Part shown: positions 23,294-31,602 of the stretch, in pieces
Layout of the letters: each line of letters opens with the position of its first letter
How positions within the stretch are numbered: position 1 is the stretch's first letter
Program-made: the position numbers and the translations under genes
The notes under the pieces: model-generated
The model's input: the letters and a program-made list of their open reading frames with translations, nothing else
What the model was told of the DNA's origin: nothing
The model's database searches: none
From: CANNDT01 sp945876205
GTDB lineage: Bacteria > Acidobacteriota > Vicinamibacteria > Vicinamibacterales > UBA2999
DNA: 37,468 nt
Assembly: GCA_947503365.1 (NCBI GenBank)
Contig: CANNDT010000040.1
Span: forward strand, 1-37,468
Direction of reading: 5' to 3'

Positions 23294-23842
23294 TTAGAAC
23301 GGCCACCACGAGCCGTCGCTCCTGCCGTACTGCCGGCCATCCGCATGGCCCGCCTGGTACCCGGATTTGAAGCCATCGCGGTAGACGTTCGCGTATTGCG
23401 CGCGTGAGCCGTAACCCGCGTCGTAGTTCCGGTCGGCTGATCGATACCAGTCGTGGCGGGTCGGGTTGACCTCGCGCCCGTGCTGGCCGTCGTCGAGCCC
23501 CTTCTCGTAGCCGTCGGCATAGCCGTTGTCGAAGGCCGCGTCGCTGGTCCGGCGAGTGCCGTAGCGATCGGGGTAGGGATTCGCAGTCTGCCCGTCCGTC
23601 CGCGCGCGCCGCGCCGTGGTCGCGTTGCCGTTGCCACCGCTCCATCCGTGCTCGCGGCACCACTCCATGCCGAAGACGGGATGCCCCGCGCCGCTCTGGC
23701 AGAATGCGGGCCCGCCCGACTTCGTCCCCTTGCCCGCCTTCTTACCGGCGTTGCCTTTTCCCCTGCCTTGCGCGTCGAGGCCAGCCGAGGCCACCACCAG
23801 AGCGAGCGCGATCACCAATGCCGAAGCGCGTGTCACAAACAT
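23294..23842 (-). CDS. Small secreted protein with Gly/Tyr-rich repeats, function unknown
   Basis: From the ATG at 23842 (AGGAG seven bases upstream) the product is 182 residues. It has a signal peptide of about 22-24 residues (hydrophobic SALVIALALVVASAGLDA), then a Lys/Gly-rich stretch (GRGKGNAGKKAGKGTKSGG). A small segment with two cysteines follows (FCQSGAGHPVFGMEWCREHGW). The second half has repeated aromatic-glycine units (DNGYADGYEKGLDDG, YRDGFKSGYQAGHADG) with glycines every 3-4 residues, like glycine-zipper helices. It is likely periplasmic or outer-membrane associated. I do not recognise a named family. The start could also be an in-frame ATG seven codons upstream, but the ribosome site favours 23842. 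Confidence 0.7.
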   Translation of the reverse strand: MFVTRASALVIALALVVASAGLDAQGRGKGNAGKKAGKGTKSGGPAFCQSGAGHPVFGMEWCREHGWSGGNGNATTARRARTDGQTANPYPDRYGTRRTSDAAFDNGYADGYEKGLDDGQHGREVNPTRHDWYRSADRNYDAGYGSRAQYANVYRDGFKSGYQAGHADGRQYGRSDGSWWPF

Positions 23843-23857
23843 CGCATTTCTCCTGTC

Positions 23858-23874
23858 GAGCACGTGTCGTGCTC
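23858..23874 (-). promoter_or_regulatory. Perfect hairpin/operator-like palindrome in the leader
   Basis: GAGCACG and CGTGCTC flank a 3-base spacer, just upstream of the AGGAG ribosome site (23850-23854, minus strand) of the small secreted protein. It could be an mRNA hairpin controlling access to the ribosome site or a dimeric repressor site. Nothing else stands out in the 23843-23999 gap. Confidence 0.4.
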
Positions 23875-23999
23875 AGTCGGAGGTACTCCACGGCCCGTGC
23901 CATAGTCACAACCGGCGTGAAACAGGGGGAAATCGAGGAAAGGCGCGTGGCGACTGTCCTCCGCACCGGACGGACGCAGGAAAAATGATGAGCTGTCGA

Positions 24000-25430
24000 T
24001 CAGGCTTTCGCGACGAGCTTCTTGTCGGTGGGCTGGTGCTCGTGGAGAAACTCGAGGGCGAGTTTCAGCACCATGTCGGTCAAGCCGTCGGCCTGCAGGT
24101 TGCCGAACTTTTCCTTGAACGCGCGCAGCGGCACGACGGCCTTGGCCATGGCGCGGTGGCCGCCCGCGCTGCCGATGTCGGAGAAATACTTCCGCACGAA
24201 CTCGCCGGCGTTGCGTGAGTAGCCGAGGTTACGCACCGACATGATCAGCGAGTCGTTGACGATCCCCGAGATGATCGTCCATTTGACGTCCTCGAGCTGC
24301 AGGTAGAAGTCGGCGACGTAGGGGATGAAGTCCTCGCGCGGCGAGGCGCCGAGGAACGCACAGAATACCTGCTCCGTCATTCGGCCGTTCTGCTTCGCCT
24401 TGAGCACGTACTCCAGGCGGTCCATCGTGATTTCCGCGCCCTCCATCTTGCGAATCAGCGCCGCGTCGGCGAGCGGGTAGAGGTACGAGAACGCGTCGAT
24501 GTCGACGCGGTTGGCCTGCCGGTTGAAAAACAACGTATCCGACTTGATGGCGTAGAGCATCGCCGTGGCGGTGCGCTCGGAGATGTTCGCATCGACCGCG
24601 CGCAGGTGCTCGGTCAGGATCGTCGAGGTGGATCCGTAGTCGGGCCGGATGTCCTTGAATACCGCACTGTAGCCCGGTTGTTCCGGGTGATGGTCGATCA
24701 CCAGGTCCACGCGATCGATCAGACCCCGGAAGTAATGCGGCTGCACGTCGACCATGGCGACGCGCTCGAACTCGGACACCTGCTCGGGGCGGATGATCTC
24801 GATGTGGATGTCGAGCAGGTTGAGCATCCGCAGGTTCTCGGGGCGGGTCACCCCCTCGATGGCGGCAATGATGGCGGTCTGCTTGGTGCGGCGCAGGACG
24901 TTGCGCAACGCGAGCGCGCTCGCCAGCGCGTCGGGATCGGGATCGTTGTGAGTGAGAATAAGGACGCGGTCGGCGTCGTGGAAGAACCGCTGATACTGCT
25001 GAACTCGGAGGCGGGTGAGTGACCGGGAGAACTCGGTCAGGAGCGGCCCACCGAAGAGCTCGGACAGCGCCAGGTAGTTGTTTTCAGGGAACTGCGCCTT
25101 CAGCTCTTCTTCGCGCTTGCGGAAGTCCCGGATGCCGACGCCCAGCACGTAGACCAGGGTCCCACCGGCATCGCGAATCGCCTCGAGCACCTTCTTGAGG
25201 TTGCGGAGGCCGGTATCTTCGACGATGACGCAGGTGCCGGGTGTGACGTCCGCTTTCAGGTAGGTGTCTGTGCGCTTGGGATCCGCGGCGGTGACGTTCA
25301 TGCCGGCGTCGTGGAGCCGGCGGGCGAGCGGCTTGCTCTCGACGATGAAGTCGACTTCGAAGCTGGGCAGAAGGATCTCGTCGAGCATCCTGATGACCAG
25401 GTCGGTCTGGCAGACGGCGAGACACCTCAT
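24000..25430 (-). CDS. DHH/DHHA1 phosphoesterase with N-terminal Rossmann-like domain (NrnA-like fusion)
   Basis: DHH/DHHA1 proteins hydrolyse nano-RNAs, pAp or cyclic dinucleotides using Mn2+. The 476-residue product has an N-terminal alpha/beta domain (~1-130) resembling the RCK/TrkA-N Rossmann fold, although no GxGxxG is visible. The DHH domain has motif I THNDPDPDA (160-168), motif II D228 in VAMVDVQ, and motif III VIDHH (244-248) that gives the family its name. DYGSTST follows. The C-terminal DHHA1 domain has GSAGGHRAMAKA (420-431). All metal ligands appear intact. The substrate is not certain; the extra N-terminal domain could sense a nucleotide. It diverges from the next gene with only 10 bp between the starts. 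Confidence 0.85.
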   Translation of the reverse strand: MRCLAVCQTDLVIRMLDEILLPSFEVDFIVESKPLARRLHDAGMNVTAADPKRTDTYLKADVTPGTCVIVEDTGLRNLKKVLEAIRDAGGTLVYVLGVGIRDFRKREEELKAQFPENNYLALSELFGGPLLTEFSRSLTRLRVQQYQRFFHDADRVLILTHNDPDPDALASALALRNVLRRTKQTAIIAAIEGVTRPENLRMLNLLDIHIEIIRPEQVSEFERVAMVDVQPHYFRGLIDRVDLVIDHHPEQPGYSAVFKDIRPDYGSTSTILTEHLRAVDANISERTATAMLYAIKSDTLFFNRQANRVDIDAFSYLYPLADAALIRKMEGAEITMDRLEYVLKAKQNGRMTEQVFCAFLGASPREDFIPYVADFYLQLEDVKWTIISGIVNDSLIMSVRNLGYSRNAGEFVRKYFSDIGSAGGHRAMAKAVVPLRAFKEKFGNLQADGLTDMVLKLALEFLHEHQPTDKKLVAKA

Positions 25431-25440
25431 TGACTAACCT

Positions 25441-27813
25441 TTGATTATACGCCTCGTTTTTGCCCTCGGCCTGATTCTGACCGCGATGGTGGCTCCGGTT
25501 CGTGGCCAGGAGCGCAATGGCCCTGCGCCAGGCGCTTCGCCCGGGGTGCCCTGCGCCTCCTGCCTCATCATCGAGGTCGCCCAGCCCGGGAGTCTCCCTG
25601 CCGAGGTGCTGGACGCCCTGGGAACGACAGGAACCCGGATTGCCGTCCCCCTCAGGCCGGGCGATGCGGTGCCGTCCGGGCCCGCCGTATCGATCGTGGT
25701 GATCGCCCCAGTTGTCTCATCGACCGCCGATGCCGCGGTATTTGCGGTGCGCACCCTGGTCACCGAGGTCCGCGCGGCGCGTCCGAACCTCCTCATCGCC
25801 ATCGATGCCGACGCGTTGATGGCTGCTGGCATCCCCGTCGAGCCGCTGCGCGCGTATGTCGATGCCGTGGTGGGACAGGCCGAAGGATGGCGGCGTCTGC
25901 CGCGCGTCGACCGTCCAACCGTCGATGAGCTCGTGCGGCTCTCGCTGACGCCCAACGTTGATCGCGTCGTGATGGCGCTCGGAGAGGTCGATCCCCGCGT
26001 CCTCGTGGAGTTCGCGTCGCGTGCGGCAACGCGGGTGGACGTGACGGCGGCGCGTCCGCTCACGGCGGAGGAAATCATCGCCCGTCACCAGGCGCAGCGG
26101 CGGCGGCAGGACGAGGTCGTGCGATCGACGATCGCGTCCGGCACGACCGTCCTGAACTTCGAGCTGCCCGGTTTCGCCGCGCCGGTGAATATCACGGCCG
26201 ACACGACGATCTTCACGCGGCCAGAGCAGACTGACATCGAGCACAGGAATCTGCTCGTCAACGGCTCAACCATCGCGGGGGGGAATGCGGATGCCGCGCC
26301 TGCACTGCCGCTCATCGAGCCCGAGCGTGTCGGCACCGCGCCGCTCGTCATCGCGCTCACCGATGCGTATCGCTACGAGCTTCAGGGCGAGGAGTCGATC
26401 GACGGCGACCGCACCTACCTCGTCAGGTTCGAGCCGATCACGGCGGGCGTCATTGCCCGAGGCCAGGCGTGGATCGGCGCCGATGACTTTTCGCTGCGCC
26501 GATTGCAGATCATCCAGTCGGCCCTGCGCGGGCCCATCGTCTCGTCGGAGCAGATTGAGGAGTTTGGCGCGTTCATCGTCGAGGGACGCCACGTCAGGCT
26601 GCCGGTGCGGACGCAGATCTTTCAGTTGTACGACGGCGCCGGCTACCGCACCCCGATCCATCGAACGATCGCGCTGCCGCGCTACGACCTGAACCCGGTC
26701 GACTTCGATGCCCGGCTTGGCGCGGCCCACGCCTCGTCCAGCGTGATGCTGCGCGAGACGCCGCAGGGCCTGAAGTATCTGCTCAAGGACGAGCACGGCG
26801 CGCGGCAGGTGGCGATCCATGCAGGACAGCGCATTCGGGCTCTCGTCATGGGGCTGTTTCTCGATCCGAACATCTCGAAGCCCTTGCCCTTCGCCGGCCT
26901 GAGTTACATCGATCTCAACCTGTTCAATACCGGCGCGCAGGTCAGCGCGTTCTTCGCCGGCATCTATGGCGAAGCGACGTGGAGCGTGCCGTCGATCCGC
27001 GGCACGCGGTGGCAAGTCGATGGCGCGGCGTTCGGGATCGCCACGCGCTACTACGACCGCGTGTTCCGCGCGGGCCTCGAGCGGTATGCGGAGAACATCC
27101 GGCAGCGGCCTGCGCATGTCTCGGTGAGTGCCATGCATCCGCTCGCGGCGCGGTTCCGCGTTCGAGCCGGCTATTCGCTCGACGTCGTCGGCTTCTATCG
27201 CGGCAGTTCGACGGCACGGGCGTTCCGCGTACCGGCGACCTCGGTGGCTCACGGGTTCATGGGGGCGATTGAAGGGGAGCGCGGTCCATGGGCGGCGCGG
27301 GTCTGGTGGAATCCCGCGCGGCGGCAAGGGTGGCGCCAGTGGGGACTGCCGGGGACGTTTGATGCCGGCCAGCGCGATTTCCAGAGATACGGCGCGAATG
27401 TGACTCGCACGATCACGCTGCGCCCGGTGATGTCGTCGCGGGTCGAGATGTCATGGATGAGCGGCCACGACCTCGATCGGTTCAGCCTCTTCAGCTTCAA
27501 CAGTTTCGACAATCGTTTGCACGGCTACCCGGCTGCCAGCCTTCGCTACGACCGCGCCGTCATCGCGCGCAGCGTGACGAGCGTCGGGAGGAAGGGTGTG
27601 CGCCTCGATGGCTTCGCCGACCTGGCGCTGGTGCGCGACCCTGGTTACGGCGATGCCGCCCGGGGGTATCCCGGTGTCGGGGCAGCGATCGAGCTGGCCG
27701 GACCACTCCGGACGTTGTGGTCAGTCGAGTGGGGCTACGGCATCAAAGCCAGGCAGCCGGATGGTCGAATGGGCACGCACTCGTGGCAGATCATGGGCTA
27801 TCGAATCTTCTGA
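25441..27813 (+). CDS. Large secreted, probable outer-membrane protein of unknown function
   Basis: The 790-residue product starts with a signal peptide (MIIRLVFALGLILTAMVAPVRGQ). A stop lies two codons upstream in frame, so TTG 25441 is the only start that keeps this signal. Residues ~35-205 look alpha/beta (SIVVIAPVVSSTADAAVF; LLIAIDADALMAAG). Residues ~215-450 are rich in beta strands (TVLNFELPGF; DRTYLVRFEPITAG), with a LolA/RseB-like flavour that I cannot confirm. Residues ~470-790 alternate polar and hydrophobic residues with many aromatics and end in GYRIF. A C-terminal phenylalanine is typical of outer-membrane beta-barrels assembled by BAM. I do not recognise the family. The VWFA gene follows after 23 bp. 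Confidence 0.7.
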   Translation: MIIRLVFALGLILTAMVAPVRGQERNGPAPGASPGVPCASCLIIEVAQPGSLPAEVLDALGTTGTRIAVPLRPGDAVPSGPAVSIVVIAPVVSSTADAAVFAVRTLVTEVRAARPNLLIAIDADALMAAGIPVEPLRAYVDAVVGQAEGWRRLPRVDRPTVDELVRLSLTPNVDRVVMALGEVDPRVLVEFASRAATRVDVTAARPLTAEEIIARHQAQRRRQDEVVRSTIASGTTVLNFELPGFAAPVNITADTTIFTRPEQTDIEHRNLLVNGSTIAGGNADAAPALPLIEPERVGTAPLVIALTDAYRYELQGEESIDGDRTYLVRFEPITAGVIARGQAWIGADDFSLRRLQIIQSALRGPIVSSEQIEEFGAFIVEGRHVRLPVRTQIFQLYDGAGYRTPIHRTIALPRYDLNPVDFDARLGAAHASSSVMLRETPQGLKYLLKDEHGARQVAIHAGQRIRALVMGLFLDPNISKPLPFAGLSYIDLNLFNTGAQVSAFFAGIYGEATWSVPSIRGTRWQVDGAAFGIATRYYDRVFRAGLERYAENIRQRPAHVSVSAMHPLAARFRVRAGYSLDVVGFYRGSSTARAFRVPATSVAHGFMGAIEGERGPWAARVWWNPARRQGWRQWGLPGTFDAGQRDFQRYGANVTRTITLRPVMSSRVEMSWMSGHDLDRFSLFSFNSFDNRLHGYPAASLRYDRAVIARSVTSVGRKGVRLDGFADLALVRDPGYGDAARGYPGVGAAIELAGPLRTLWSVEWGYGIKARQPDGRMGTHSWQIMGYRIF
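25444..25449 (-). promoter_or_regulatory. Consensus -10 TATAAT for the DHH gene
   Basis: On the minus strand TATAAT lies 13 bases before the ATG at 25430, predicting a leader of only a few bases. It overlaps the first codons of the divergent plus-strand gene, so the two starts compete for the same DNA. No -35 is recognisable. Confidence 0.5.
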
Positions 27814-27823
27814 CGCGCCGTTA

Positions 27824-27829
27824 TAGGAT
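27824..27829 (+). promoter_or_regulatory. -10-like TAGGAT, seven bases before the VWFA gene
   Basis: TAGGAT within TTATAGGAT lies in the 23-bp gap, seven bases before ATG 27837. It fits the short-leader pattern seen at other genes in this window. Confidence 0.3.
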
Positions 27830-27836
27830 CACGTCG

Positions 27837-28748
27837 ATGAGAGTGGTCGCAACCGCGACGGTCGTGGCGCTGGCCGTGACGGTGGTCTCGGCGCAATTGC
27901 CGATCTTCCGCGGGGGGATCGACCTGGTGAACTTCGGTGTCACCGTCAGCGACAAGCGCGGCACCTACATCAGCGACCTCGCCCGGGACGACTTCGACAT
28001 CTTCGAAGACGGCAAGAAACAGACAGTCACATTCTTCGCGCGTGGCGACGAGAGCGAGACCGCTCCGGAGCTTCATGTCGGCCTGCTCTTCGACACCAGC
28101 GGCAGCATGGGCGAAGACATCAAGCTGTCGCGGTCGGCCGCGGTCAGGTTTCTCAACACGCTCAGCGACGCCAAGGACATGACGCTGGTCGACTTCGACA
28201 CGGAAGTGCGCGTGGCGAAGTACGGACAGCAGGATTTTCCCAGGATGGTCGAGCGGATCCGCGCGCGGCGGCCCGACGGCAACACGGCGCTGTACGACGC
28301 GCTGGGCGTGTACCTCGACGGCGCCTCCGACGACGAAGGGCGCACGATCCTGGTGCTCTACACCGACGGCGGCGACACGCGCAGCACGCTGGCGTTCAGC
28401 GATGTGATGACGCTGATCCGGGCGTCGGATGTCACGATCTACGCCGTCGGTTTCCTGGAACACCAGTCGAGCAGCGTGCGCGTCGAGCAGCGCGCGCGTC
28501 TCTACCAGATCGCCGAGGCGACAGGGGGGCAGGCGTTCTTCCCATCCGCGATGAAAGACGTGGAAGTCGACTACGACAAAATCGTTGCGCAGATCCGGGC
28601 CCAGTACAGCGTCGGCTACACGTCCACCAATACCAGGCAGGACGGCCACTGGCGCAAGGTCGAGATCAAGGTGAAGCGTCCCGATCTCAAGGACCTCAAG
28701 ATCCAAACCCGCCGGGGCTACTTCGCACCCTACAACGAACGACAGTAG
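27837..28748 (+). CDS. VWFA-related domain protein, acidobacterial type
   Basis: The 303-residue product has a signal peptide (MRVVATATVVALAVTVVSAQ), an N-terminal beta-rich segment (VNFGVTVSDKRGTYISDLARDDF followed by IFEDG) and a von Willebrand factor A domain. The metal-binding MIDAS starts at DTSGS (86-90), with further ligand candidates in DGNTALYDAL and YTDGGDTRST. The C-terminal end (YSVGYTSTN to RRGYFAPYN) is typical of the 'VWFA-related Acidobacterial domain' proteins (TIGR03436), which are abundant in this phylum and of unknown role. It is probably periplasmic and involved in protein binding. ATG 27837 is chosen because it starts the signal peptide; the open frame extends back only into the preceding gene. 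Confidence 0.88.
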   Translation: MRVVATATVVALAVTVVSAQLPIFRGGIDLVNFGVTVSDKRGTYISDLARDDFDIFEDGKKQTVTFFARGDESETAPELHVGLLFDTSGSMGEDIKLSRSAAVRFLNTLSDAKDMTLVDFDTEVRVAKYGQQDFPRMVERIRARRPDGNTALYDALGVYLDGASDDEGRTILVLYTDGGDTRSTLAFSDVMTLIRASDVTIYAVGFLEHQSSSVRVEQRARLYQIAEATGGQAFFPSAMKDVEVDYDKIVAQIRAQYSVGYTSTNTRQDGHWRKVEIKVKRPDLKDLKIQTRRGYFAPYNERQ

Positions 28749-28751
28749 AAT
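28746..28751 (+). promoter_or_regulatory. Possible -10 (TAGAAT) before uvrB
   Basis: TAGAAT overlaps the stop of the VWFA gene and lies 41 bases before ATG 28793. The intervening leader contains two CGGCCG palindromes that can pair with each other. Confidence 0.25.
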
Positions 28752-28792
28752 TGAGGGTCGGCCGCGCAGAGCACGGCCGCGTCCTACTGTCG

Positions 28793-30811
28793 ATGCCTTC
28801 ATTACACGATCGTTTCACGCTCGTCAGCGATTTCGAGGTGGCCGGCGACCAGGTCCGCGCCGTGCCCGAGCTGATTGACGGGCTGAACCGCGGCGACAAG
28901 AGCCAGGTGCTTCTCGGCGTCACCGGTTCGGGCAAGACGTTCACCATGGCGCAGGTCATCGCGTCGGTGAATCGCCCGACGCTGGTGATGGCGCACAACA
29001 AGACCCTGGCCGCGCAGCTCTACCAGGAGTTCAAGCGCTTCTTTCCCGGGAACGCCGTCGAATATTTCGTCAGCTACTACGACTACTACCAGCCCGAGGC
29101 GTACGTGCCCGCGACCGACTCGTACATCGAGAAGGAAGCGACGATCAACGACGAGATCGACCGCATGCGGCTGTCGGCCACGCGCTCGCTGTTCGAGCGG
29201 CGCGACGTCATCATCGTCGCCAGCGTCTCCTGCATCTACGGCCTCGGTTCGCCGGAGGCGTACTACGGAATGCTGCTGCCGCTCGAGCTCGGCCAGCGGA
29301 TCAACCGCGACGAGATCCTGCGCAAGCTCGTCGAAATCCAGTACGAACGCAACGACACGGAGTTTGGCCGCGGCACGTTCCGCGTCCGCGGCGATATCGT
29401 CGAGGTCGTGCCGTCGTACGAAGAGCATGCGCTCCGCATCGGGCTGTTCGGCGACGAAGTGGACGAGCTCGCCTGGTTTGATGCGCTGACCGGAAAGGTC
29501 CTGAAGCGCCTCGACAAGATCGCGGTGTATCCCAAGTCGCACTTCGTGACGTCGCGGGATCGCACGAAGCTCGCGGTCGGGACAATCAAGCAGGAGCTGG
29601 ACGAGTACCGGGGCTACCTCGAAAAGGAGGGCAAGCTGCTCGAGGCCCAGCGGCTGCATCAGCGGACCATGTTCGATCTCGAGATGATCAAGGAAATCGG
29701 CTACTGCCACGGCATCGAGAACTACGCGCGCCACCTGACCGGCCGCGCGCCGGGTGCACCGCCGCCGACCTTGCTCGATTACCTGCCGGACGACTCGCTG
29801 GTCATCTGCGATGAAAGTCACCAGACCGTGCCGCAGGTCCGCGGGATGTATTTCGGCGACCGCTCGCGGAAAGAGGTGCTGGTGTCGTACGGTTTCCGTC
29901 TGCCCTCGGCGATGGACAACCGTCCGCTGACCTTCGCTGAGTGGGAGGAGCGCGTCGGCCAGGTGGTCTTCGTCTCCGCCACGCCCGGCCCGTACGAGCT
30001 CGCCAAGGCCCAGGGCGTCGTTGTCGAGCAGGTGATCCGGCCGACCGGCCTGATGGACCCGCCCATCGAGGTGCGGCCGGTGCGCGGCCAGGTGGACGAC
30101 CTCCTCAAGGAAATCCGCGACCGGGCCGAGCGCAAGGAGCGCGTGCTCGTGACGACGCTGACGAAGCGGATGGCCGAGGACCTCACGACCTACTACCAGG
30201 AGCTCGGCGTCAAAGTCCGGTACCTGCATTCGGACATCGATACACTTGAACGTATCGAGATCCTGCGCGATCTTCGGCGCGGGGTGTTCGACGTCCTGGT
30301 GGGCATCAACCTGTTGCGGGAAGGCCTCGATCTGCCGGAAGTCTCGCTCGTCGCCATTCTCGATGCCGACAAGGAAGGGTTCCTTCGGTCAGCCGGTTCG
30401 CTGATCCAGACATCCGGAAGGGCCGCTCGAAACGTACATGGCAGTGTGATCATGTACGCCGACACGATGACCGCCTCGATGAAGTCCGCGATTTCCGAGA
30501 CCGAGCGCCGCCGGGGCCTGCAGGCGGCCTATAACGTCGAGCACGGCATCACGCCGGAGTCGGTCGTGCGGCAGATAGACGATGTGCTCTCGAGTGTGTA
30601 CGAGCGTGATTACATGACCGGACCGGCGGCGCGGGATGGTGAGACATTCACGACCCAGGCGGAGCTCGATGCCGAGATCGGCCGTCTGGAACACGAGATG
30701 AAGGCGGCGGCGGCGAACCTCGATTTCGAGCGGGCGGCGTTCCTGCGCGACTCATTGAAGACACTGCGCAGCCGCGAGCTCGGCTTCTCGGGTCTCTCGG
30801 CGGGCCGGTGA
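28793..30811 (+). CDS. uvrB: Excinuclease ABC subunit B
   Basis: UvrB is the damage-verifying helicase of nucleotide excision repair. From ATG 28793 the product has 672 residues, the usual length. It has Walker A GVTGSGKT near residues 41-48, the beta-hairpin region YYDYYQPEAYVP, and DESHQT as the Walker B/DEAD-like motif. Motifs V and VI are GINLLREGLDLPEVSLV and QTSGRAARN. The C-terminal UVR domain for UvrA/UvrC contact spans residues ~628-665 (ELDAEIGRLEHEMKAAAANL). An in-frame start at 28751 would add 14 non-conserved residues and is rejected. The mlaE gene starts 4 bp downstream, so uvrB may be co-transcribed with the lipid transport genes. Confidence 0.96.
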   Translation: MPSLHDRFTLVSDFEVAGDQVRAVPELIDGLNRGDKSQVLLGVTGSGKTFTMAQVIASVNRPTLVMAHNKTLAAQLYQEFKRFFPGNAVEYFVSYYDYYQPEAYVPATDSYIEKEATINDEIDRMRLSATRSLFERRDVIIVASVSCIYGLGSPEAYYGMLLPLELGQRINRDEILRKLVEIQYERNDTEFGRGTFRVRGDIVEVVPSYEEHALRIGLFGDEVDELAWFDALTGKVLKRLDKIAVYPKSHFVTSRDRTKLAVGTIKQELDEYRGYLEKEGKLLEAQRLHQRTMFDLEMIKEIGYCHGIENYARHLTGRAPGAPPPTLLDYLPDDSLVICDESHQTVPQVRGMYFGDRSRKEVLVSYGFRLPSAMDNRPLTFAEWEERVGQVVFVSATPGPYELAKAQGVVVEQVIRPTGLMDPPIEVRPVRGQVDDLLKEIRDRAERKERVLVTTLTKRMAEDLTTYYQELGVKVRYLHSDIDTLERIEILRDLRRGVFDVLVGINLLREGLDLPEVSLVAILDADKEGFLRSAGSLIQTSGRAARNVHGSVIMYADTMTASMKSAISETERRRGLQAAYNVEHGITPESVVRQIDDVLSSVYERDYMTGPAARDGETFTTQAELDAEIGRLEHEMKAAAANLDFERAAFLRDSLKTLRSRELGFSGLSAGR

Positions 30812-30815
30812 CCGC

Positions 30816-31589
30816 GTGCTGATACCGTTCGAGGGGTGGCTGAAAGCCGCGGTGCTGGAGGTGCAGGAGTACGCGATCCTGCAAATGGCGGTCATCCGCG
30901 CCTGTTTCAGCCGGCCGTACTACTGGCAGGACATCGTCGAGCAGTTCGAGCAGATCGGGCTCGGCTCGCTCACCGTCGTCGTGCTGACCGGATTCTTCAC
31001 GGGCGCCGTGCTCGCGCTGCAGAGCGGATTCACGCTCGATCAGTTTGGCGCGCGGCCCTTCGTCGGCCGGCTGGTCAGCGCATCGATGATCAAGGAGCTG
31101 GGGCCGGTGCTGACCGGCCTGATGCTGGCGGGACGCGTCGGCTCGGGCATCGCGGCCGAAATCGGCTCGATGGTCGTGACCGATCAAATCAACGCGCTGC
31201 GCGCGCTCGGCACCGATCCGGTCCGGAAGCTGGTGGTGCCGCGGGTGCTGGCGGGATTCTTCATGGCGCCCGTCCTGACGGTGATCTCGGATACGGTCGG
31301 GATTATCGGCGGGTGGCTGATCACCACGCTGCAGTTGCGCGTGGCGTCTGGCGTGTACTGGACGTCGGTGACCGAGGCGCTCTACCTGCAGGACGCCTGG
31401 ATGGGACTGATCAAGCCGTTCTTCCTCGGGTTCGTGATTGTCAGCATCGGCTGCCACGTCGGCTTGAGGACGAAGGGCGGCACGCAGGGCGTCGGACGCG
31501 CGACGACCAACGCGGTGGTCGCCTCGTCGGTCGCGGTCATTGCCGTCGACTTCCTGGTGACGCGCGTGCTGTTTTCGCTGCTGTATTAG
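30816..31589 (+). CDS. mlaE: Mla/MCE ABC transporter permease
   Basis: This inner-membrane permease belongs to an MlaFEDB-type phospholipid transporter that keeps outer-membrane lipid asymmetry. The 257-residue product has the family signature LTGLMLAGRVGSGIAAEIGSM near residues 100-121, followed by VTDQINALRALGTDPVRKLVVPR. About five to six hydrophobic helices are present, including the last one, VASSVAVIAVDFLVTRVLFSLLY. The start is GTG 30816, four bases after the uvrB stop. mlaF and mlaD follow in the standard order. Confidence 0.94.
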   Translation: MLIPFEGWLKAAVLEVQEYAILQMAVIRACFSRPYYWQDIVEQFEQIGLGSLTVVVLTGFFTGAVLALQSGFTLDQFGARPFVGRLVSASMIKELGPVLTGLMLAGRVGSGIAAEIGSMVVTDQINALRALGTDPVRKLVVPRVLAGFFMAPVLTVISDTVGIIGGWLITTLQLRVASGVYWTSVTEALYLQDAWMGLIKPFFLGFVIVSIGCHVGLRTKGGTQGVGRATTNAVVASSVAVIAVDFLVTRVLFSLLY

Positions 31590-31602
31590 GCGATATCGAA
31601 CG

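Noticed and set aside
27453..27836. Longer start for the VWFA protein
   Set aside because: The extension is an out-of-frame shadow of the preceding barrel-like gene and would bury the signal peptide.
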